From the NCBI GenBank assembly GCA_031380225.1, contig JANNFX010000173.1, forward strand, positions 1-43,559: a stretch of DNA of 43,559 nucleotides. Direction: 5' to 3'. Under the pieces are notes generated by a model that worked only from the letters and a program-made list of their open reading frames with translations, searched no databases and was not told where the DNA came from. The DNA is from JANNFX01 sp031380225 (GTDB taxonomy: Bacteria; Pseudomonadota; Alphaproteobacteria; Rhizobiales; Hyphomicrobiaceae). Position numbers and translations under genes: made by a program. Positions 35,917-43,559 of this stretch are shown here, in pieces. Numbering within the stretch: position 1 is the first letter of the stretch; every line of letters begins with the position of its first letter.

Positions 35917-36000
35917 TCAAACGACGCCAAAAATTACGGCGGCTACAAAGCAGAACGACAGCAATGTGGCCATCGTGATCAGAGGGGCGGTATTATCCAT
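35917..36000 (-). CDS. 27-residue single-helix membrane peptide
   Basis: A 28-codon frame, MDNTAPLITMATLLSFCF then VAAVIFGVV, with a short polar N-terminus and one hydrophobic helix to the end. AAGGAGGA is placed five bases before the ATG, the best Shine-Dalgarno in the neighbourhood, and a clear terminator follows the stop. A strong site and a terminator around so short a frame argue that it is real. Peptides of this kind regulate membrane complexes (for example KdpF- or CydX-like), but no partner is evident here. Confidence 0.65.
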   Translation of the reverse strand: MDNTAPLITMATLLSFCFVAAVIFGVV

Positions 36001-36311
36001 CGTGTCCTCCTTAGACTTGGCTTGGCTCTTTAAGCTTCTTTAAGCCTTGCAGTGTGCCCGACATTTCGGGACCGGGCGCCGGGGGCACCCAACGCGACGC
36101 CGACCCTAGGCATCAATTTCGATCTCCAAAAGCAAATTCCTTAATGCAGCGCAGCAATTCGGCGTTGCAGGCGCGAAGTGCTCGCAACGTGCTCATTAGT
36201 CTGCATGAAGATCGTAGTCAGAGTTTGTTTAGGTAAATCGTCTATCACTCCCTAAACGCTGCATGATAAATTATATAGCGAAGTAAGAGAGTTGTTTAGG
36301 GGATGTGCCGA
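36001..36311. other. 311-base gap with GTTTAGG repeats before the signalling operon
   Basis: The left part should hold the promoter of the 27-residue gene. TTGTTTAGG occurs at 36225-36233 and 36292-36300, with its inverted form CCCTAAAC at 36250-36257. The inverted copy can pair with the second direct copy, which includes the Shine-Dalgarno AGGGG of the next gene. An AT-rich TAAATTATATAG at 36267-36278 may be a -10 region. No convincing gene is seen. Confidence 0.45.
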
Positions 36312-37568
36312 GTGAGCGGGGCGCAGAAAACGTGTTTAGTTGCTGACGACGATCCAGTCTACCGTGAGGTTGCAGCAGCAGCACTGGAAGATGCCGGTTA
36401 TCTCGTAACTTTGGCGGAAGATGGCGGCCAAGCGCTGCACAAGCTGGCCGAAACCCGCTTCGACATCATCATTGCCGACTTGACCATGCCGGTCGCAGGC
36501 GGGCTTGAAGTGATCCGGAAAACGCGCGCAGGCGCCCTGAATGCCTATGCGCCGATCGTTGTCATTACGGGATCCGATGATACCGAGGCCATCGAAAAAG
36601 CCTTTGAAATCGGCGCCACCTCGTTTTTGACCAAGCCCCTCAACTGGCCGCTGTTCCGCCACCACGTTGATTTCGTCTACCGGAGCGGCCAATCCGAAGC
36701 CGAACTGCGGGAAGCCAATCAAGCCTCGGCGTTTCTGAGCGATCTCAAAAGCCAAACCATGCGGTCGCTTGCGCAAGATTTCATGCGGCCAGTTAAAACC
36801 ATATTCGGGTTTTCTGAGTTGATCCGCCGCGAAGCCTATGGCCCGCTCGAACCGCAATCCTACAAAGACATGATTGCCGATATGGGCAGCGCCGCGCAGA
36901 CACTCAATGCAGCCTTATTGAAATTAATGGACCTCGGCACGTCGCTCGGCGACCGCCTGGATCTCAATGAGCAAACCATCCCGCTCGCCGATTTCATCGA
37001 AACCGCAACCTTGGGGTTCCACGACAAAGCCCACCGGCGCGGCGTCGCTTTGCAAATCAAATCTGACATTCCTGTTGAAGCGCACATCAAGGCCGATCAG
37101 ACTTTACTGAGCCAAGCCGTTCGCAGTGTTATTGACAATGCTGTCAAGATGGCTCCTCGAGGTTCAACCATTGACGTCTATGCCGGTTTCGCCCGCAACG
37201 GAGAATTTAATTTCAGCGCCACTGACTTCGGTCCTGCCATTTCCGCAGAATTGATAGCCGAAGTGACCCGGCCAGCAAAAGACGTTTTGCGCCAGAACGA
37301 ACTTTATGCGTCGCGCGATGTTGGCATCAAGATCGCCAAGTCTCTGGCAGAAGTGCATCAGGGCCAACTGTCTGTGCGCCAAAGTAATGAAGGCGGCAAT
37401 GTCGTTCAACTGACGCTCCCCAAAGGCCGTCTGAGTGGCGTCGAACTTGCCAACTCCGAAGCCGCACCCGTTGCCACTCTTTCACCAAGCCGGACACTGA
37501 CGCCAGCCGCAACAGCAATCTTGGCGGAGAAAATCAGCTCCGCTTTGCAGCAAAAACAGCCCGCATAA
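36312..37568 (+). CDS. Receiver domain fused to a pseudo-histidine kinase
   Basis: The start chosen is a GTG (VSGAQKTCLVADDDP), eight bases after AGGGGAT; an ATG three codons earlier has no room for a site. The product has 418 residues. A complete receiver domain is at 1-125 (DDD at 12-14, phospho-Asp56 in IIADLTMP, Thr86, Lys108). A HisKA-like helical region follows at about 140-215, but the H-box reads SLAQDFMRP, with Gln155 in place of the phospho-acceptor His. The HATPase-like domain keeps an N-box (VIDNAVKMAP), while its G1 box is TDFGPAIS rather than DxGxG. Kinase activity is therefore doubtful; it may be a receiver-controlled binding protein. The hybrid kinase follows 46 bases later. 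Confidence 0.8.
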   Translation: MSGAQKTCLVADDDPVYREVAAAALEDAGYLVTLAEDGGQALHKLAETRFDIIIADLTMPVAGGLEVIRKTRAGALNAYAPIVVITGSDDTEAIEKAFEIGATSFLTKPLNWPLFRHHVDFVYRSGQSEAELREANQASAFLSDLKSQTMRSLAQDFMRPVKTIFGFSELIRREAYGPLEPQSYKDMIADMGSAAQTLNAALLKLMDLGTSLGDRLDLNEQTIPLADFIETATLGFHDKAHRRGVALQIKSDIPVEAHIKADQTLLSQAVRSVIDNAVKMAPRGSTIDVYAGFARNGEFNFSATDFGPAISAELIAEVTRPAKDVLRQNELYASRDVGIKIAKSLAEVHQGQLSVRQSNEGGNVVQLTLPKGRLSGVELANSEAAPVATLSPSRTLTPAATAILAEKISSALQQKQPA

Positions 37569-37614
37569 CGAAGCGCCGCTCGACCATTCTGTTGTCATGC
37601 CGAATTGAGTTCCC

Positions 37615-40737
<3,123 letters not shown>

Positions 40738-40748
40738 GCGACAGCCTG

Positions 40749-41444
40749 TTAGGCGGCCGCGAGACTTTCAACCACGCTGTCGAAAATATGGCGCCCGTCG
40801 GTGCCGCCGAGAATGGACTCATAGAGCCGCTCTGGGTGAGGCATCATACCGAGGATGCGGCCGGTCGGATCGCAAATGCCAGCGATGTTGCGCTGCGCGC
40901 CGTTAGGCGAGGTTGCGGGCGACACCACGCCGGCGGCGTCCGAATATCGGAACACGACGCGGCCTTCGCCTTCAAGTTGGTCGAGCGTTTCGGTATCGGC
41001 GAAGTAATTGCCTTCCGCATGCGCGATTGGAACCTTGATCACTTGGCCCTTCGCGTAAGTCTTCGTGTACAGCGTGGCTGTATTTTCGACGCGCAGATGC
41101 ACATCGCGGCAAATGAATTTGAGCGAAGCGTTGCGCATCAAGACGCCGGGCAGCAATCCGCTTTCGCATAAAATCTGGAAGCCGTTGCAAATGCCAAGAA
41201 CTGGCGTGCCGGCTTTGGCCTTGCTTATTACGTCACGCATAATCGGCGAGTGTGCCGCCATAGCTCCGCAGCGCAGATAATCGCCGTAGGAAAATCCGCC
41301 TGGCAGCACGATTAAGTCCGAAGCCGGCACTGCCGCATCGCCATGCCAGACCATCGACACGGGCTTGCCAGAGATGCGTTCGATCGCAACTTTGACGTCA
41401 CGATCACAATTTGATCCGGGGAAAACGATGACAGAGGCCCGCAT
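40749..41444 (-). CDS. purQ: Phosphoribosylformylglycinamidine synthase subunit PurQ
   Basis: A 231-residue glutamine amidotransferase with triad Cys86 (VLGICNGFQIL), and His and Glu in MMPHPERLYE. The N-terminus VIVFPGSNCDRDV and LPGGFSYGDYLRCGAMAA are diagnostic for PurQ. It releases ammonia from glutamine for PurL in purine synthesis. In most alphaproteobacteria purS lies directly upstream; here the upstream gene is on the other strand, so purS is elsewhere or absent from this locus. Convergent with the kinase gene, 11 bases away. Confidence 0.96.
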   Translation of the reverse strand: MRASVIVFPGSNCDRDVKVAIERISGKPVSMVWHGDAAVPASDLIVLPGGFSYGDYLRCGAMAAHSPIMRDVISKAKAGTPVLGICNGFQILCESGLLPGVLMRNASLKFICRDVHLRVENTATLYTKTYAKGQVIKVPIAHAEGNYFADTETLDQLEGEGRVVFRYSDAAGVVSPATSPNGAQRNIAGICDPTGRILGMMPHPERLYESILGGTDGRHIFDSVVESLAAA

Positions 41445-41608
41445 GATTATCTCGTTTCTGCAGTGAGTTGATCCCGTTTATCAAGGCCACACGGGCCTGT
41501 CCATGCCGCCCCATGTCACCCTACCGAAGGCGCCGTTAAACCGGTTCATGACCAGTTCATAAGCGCCACGCCAGAACCATTGCATTCTGAGCCATTGGAG
41601 CAGCGCCC

Positions 41609-41842
41609 GTGACCCTCATGCAAGGCATCATTACCGGCATCATTGTTGGGCTGGTGGTCATGGCCGTCGAACATAAGGTCTATGATCGCGGCTGGACCAC
41701 AAGGTCATTGCCGGGGATTTCGATCAGCATGCCCGGCCGGGATTCCGCTGCCCCGACCACCAGCGACGATCTTGCGGATATGGATATCAACACCGATGAT
41801 CCGCTGAGCGACAAGTTTATTTTCGATGCCAGGCAGCGCTAA
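41609..41842 (+). CDS. Small membrane-anchored protein, 77 aa
   Basis: A GTG start with TTGGAG eight bases upstream. One hydrophobic helix near the N-terminus (GIITGIIVGLVVMAVEH), then a hydrophilic acidic tail (SDDLADMDINTDDPLSDKF). A single-pass anchor with a cytoplasmic or periplasmic acidic tail is likely. No family recognised. It is divergent from purQ. Confidence 0.55.
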   Translation: MTLMQGIITGIIVGLVVMAVEHKVYDRGWTTRSLPGISISMPGRDSAAPTTSDDLADMDINTDDPLSDKFIFDARQR

Positions 41843-42040
41843 AAAATCATGTAACGCATTGTAATTATTGAATATTTTTACAGGCTCACAAAGCCGGTGG
41901 GTCCATCTCATCAATTCAGATGATAGACGTTGGCGTGCAAATTGCTACTCTGTCGACGGACTTTGGTTTGGTTTCCGCGTGCGCCAATACTCCGGCCACG
42001 TTGTTTTTAAACGCATTCACTTGAGCCAGGAGATTTCCAC

Positions 42041-42142
42041 ATGGCCACGTTCACCCTCGACTATTCGACACTTGGCGGCCCGCTGATCTTTGAAAACGTC
42101 ATCCTCGCCCACCTCGGCTCGGATGATTTCAGGTTTATTTGA
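42041..42142 (+). pseudogene. 33-residue truncated RTX leader ORF
   Basis: The frame MATFTLDYSTLGGPLIFENV ... DDFRFI ends at TGA and has a good site (AGGAGAT seven bases before). The sequence aligns with the N-terminus of the RTX protein that starts 162 bases later (MPTFQKNYPLLTGPLFFDVI ... NDNFRIT): 9 of the first 17 residues match, and the DDFRFI/NDNFRIT pair follows. It looks like the stump of a paralogous RTX gene. It could also be a small expressed peptide. Confidence 0.5.
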
Positions 42143-42202
42143 GGTTGCGGTTCGCACGTAGCGGCTTCGGTTGCACATTTATGTTTTTAGAGGAGTTACG
42201 TC

Positions 42203-43559
42203 ATGCCGACGTTCCAAAAGAATTATCCCCTACTCACCGGGCCACTGTTTTTCGATGTGATAGCCAATTTCGTCAATTTGAACGGCGTCGTGACGACGGT
42301 CACTGCCGAGGTTGGGCCGTACTTATTTAATGACAATTTCAGAATAACTGGGACCATCTTTAACGACACGCTCAACGGGGCCGGTGGCTATGATGAGCTT
42401 TATGGCAATGCCGGCGACGACACGATCAACACCGCGAGAAACGGAGGTGAGTTTGGGATTGACTACGTTTACGGCGGCGATGGCAACGACACGATCAACG
42501 TCGTCGGTGACGGCGTTTTCAGGATCTACGGCGACGGCATTAACGGATACCTCGGGGAGCTGTCTGCCGCCCCCGGCGACGACATTATCAACCTAACCGG
42601 AGCCGGCACCAACAACTTGCAATGGATCGAGGTCTTCGGCGGCGGCGGCAACGATAAAATCACCGGCAGCGATGGCCAGGACTTCATCTACGGCGACACC
42701 ACCTCGCTCATCGGTGATACCGGGAATGACACGCTGAACAGCCAGGGTGGCGCCGACGTCATCTACAGCTACGGTGGTGTCGACGTAATAGATGGCGGAA
42801 CAAGCGGTGCCGACGTCGATTGGCTGCAGTTCTACCGCACAAGCGCGGTCGCCGACATCATCTACGTCGCGCTCGCCTCGGGTATCGTCACAGTAACTGG
42901 CGACGGCTCAACCATCGCCAACATCGAGCGCTTTGATATCCGCACCGGATCGGGCGACGACACCATTACCACGCTCGACGGCAATGACGAGATTTGGGGC
43001 GGCGACGGCAACGACACGCTTTCGGGCGCGGGCGGGATCGACATCATCTACGGCGAGGCCGGCAGCGACACCTTGAACGGCGGTGACGGCGGCGACACAC
43101 TATACGGTGCCAGCACTTCGCTGACTAGCGACACCGAAAACGACACGTTGAACGGCGAGGGTGGCGCCGACGTCATCTACAGCTACGGCGGCGCAGATAC
43201 GATAGACGGCGGCTCCAGCCGCTCCGACTGGTTGGGCTTCTACCGCACCAGCGCTGTCGCTGACATCATCTACGTCGCGCTCGCATCCGGTATCGTCACG
43301 GTAATAGGCGACGGTTCGACCATCGCCAAGATCGAGAGTTTTGATTTCCGCACTGGGTCGGGCAACGACACCATTACCACGCTCAACGGCAATGACGAGA
43401 TTCGCGGCGGCGACGGCAACGATACTCTCTCGGGCGCGGGCGGAATCGACACACTATACGGCGAGGCCGGGGACGACACCCTCTACGGCGACGGTGGCGG
43501 CTACGGCGGCTTCGTCGGCTCCTATCTCTTCGGCGGCACCGGCAACGATACGATCAACA
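42203..43559 (+). CDS. Large RTX calcium-binding repeat protein, 5' part
   Basis: The ATG follows AGAGGAGTTACG. The frame is open to the right edge (452 codons). There is no signal peptide, as usual for type I secreted proteins. After a short leader (1-48), nonapeptide-like RTX motifs recur (GAGGYDELYGNAGDDTIN, GGDGNDTINVVG, GGGGNDKITGSDGQDFIYG, GGDGNDTLSGAGGID). From about residue 163 a module of about 138 residues is repeated at least twice; it includes VADIIYVALASGIVTV and a GSGDDTITTL motif. The C-terminal secretion signal lies beyond the window. Adhesion, or calcium-dependent matrix binding together with the exopolysaccharide, is an inference. Confidence 0.88.
   Translation, partial: MPTFQKNYPLLTGPLFFDVIANFVNLNGVVTTVTAEVGPYLFNDNFRITGTIFNDTLNGAGGYDELYGNAGDDTINTARNGGEFGIDYVYGGDGNDTINVVGDGVFRIYGDGINGYLGELSAAPGDDIINLTGAGTNNLQWIEVFGGGGNDKITGSDGQDFIYGDTTSLIGDTGNDTLNSQGGADVIYSYGGVDVIDGGTSGADVDWLQFYRTSAVADIIYVALASGIVTVTGDGSTIANIERFDIRTGSGDDTITTLDGNDEIWGGDGNDTLSGAGGIDIIYGEAGSDTLNGGDGGDTLYGASTSLTSDTENDTLNGEGGADVIYSYGGADTIDGGSSRSDWLGFYRTSAVADIIYVALASGIVTVIGDGSTIAKIESFDFRTGSGNDTITTLNGNDEIRGGDGNDTLSGAGGIDTLYGEAGDDTLYGDGGGYGGFVGSYLFGGTGNDTIN
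42689..43559 (+). repeat. Tandem 408-414-bp coding modules within the RTX gene
   Basis: The segment beginning at 42689 recurs from 43103 with long identical stretches (for example the ACATCATCTACGTCGCGCTC block at about 42855 and 43263). The period is 408-414 bases, with one two-codon length difference. The second copy continues to near the window edge. Confidence 0.85.

Noticed and set aside
36054..36236. 60-codon rightward frame before the signalling operon
   Set aside because: No ribosome-binding site, atypical composition, and it overlaps the likely promoter region.
42384..43479. Other frames inside the right-edge RTX gene, including leftward Ser/Pro-rich ones
   Set aside because: They are shadows of the glycine/aspartate repeats read in another frame; the main frame is open throughout and has the start and ribosome-binding site.

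Overview
The window looks like chromosomal DNA of an alphaproteobacterium, probably of the Rhizobiales (Hyphomicrobiales) or a close relative. The evidence is family composition and gene order: a divergent hisI / IscU-like scaffold / yidD neighbourhood, an AerR/PpaA-type B12-binding regulator, a two-Cys IscU-like protein of the alphaproteobacterial type, BBP2-type barrel and KdsD genes beside an exopolysaccharide locus, and serralysin-type RTX proteins. Base composition is moderately GC-rich throughout. I could not place it at genus level. I saw no tRNA, rRNA, CRISPR array, transposase or phage module.

Layout. 1-2.5 kb: the 5' part of an EttA-type ABC-F gene (cut by the left edge), a hypothetical gene, and a leftward operon of IscU-like scaffold, cupin and yidD. 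2.6-6.4 kb: hisI, a glycine-rich DUF533/TerB-like protein, a B12-binding regulator and an alpha/beta hydrolase. 6.4-13.3 kb: leftward PQQ-type quinoprotein, LysE exporter, greA and carB, with hairpin repeats around lysE and behind greA. 13.3-16.6 kb: a Uma2-family gene between two copies of a 36-bp repeat that carries the start of the following RTX gene, then the RTX gene, a 2OG-Fe(II) oxygenase and a small exported peptide. 16.7-24.8 kb: an acetolactate-synthase-like ThDP enzyme, a secreted caspase-like/Sel1 protein followed by a DUF4384 protein, an aspartate aminotransferase, three small putative membrane proteins and an SDR.

24.9-33.9 kb is an exopolysaccharide locus: a Wzc/GumC-like co-polymerase (leftward), a Wza-like lipoprotein, a GT4 glycosyltransferase and a WcaJ-like initiating phosphoglycosyltransferase (rightward), a periplasm/outer-membrane beta-barrel protein (leftward) and KdsD (rightward). 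Flippase and polymerase genes are not in the window. A perfect CtrA-type TTAA-N7-TTAA box lies between the barrel and kdsD genes. 34-36 kb holds a secreted HExxH protein, a lipoprotein, a small integral membrane protein and a 27-residue membrane peptide with a perfect Shine-Dalgarno and its own terminator. 36.3-40.7 kb is a two-gene signalling operon: a receiver/pseudo-histidine-kinase in which Gln replaces the phospho-acceptor His, then a complete CHASE4-HisKA-HATPase-REC-REC-Hpt hybrid kinase. 40.7-43.6 kb: purQ, a small membrane-anchored protein, a 33-residue truncated RTX leader and a large RTX gene running off the right edge.

The most unusual items are the truncated 5' copies that precede both RTX genes, the 27-residue peptide gene, the kinase lacking its His next to an intact phosphorelay kinase, and the quinoprotein whose catalytic Asp position is Gly. 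No wholly new system could be proved from sequence alone.
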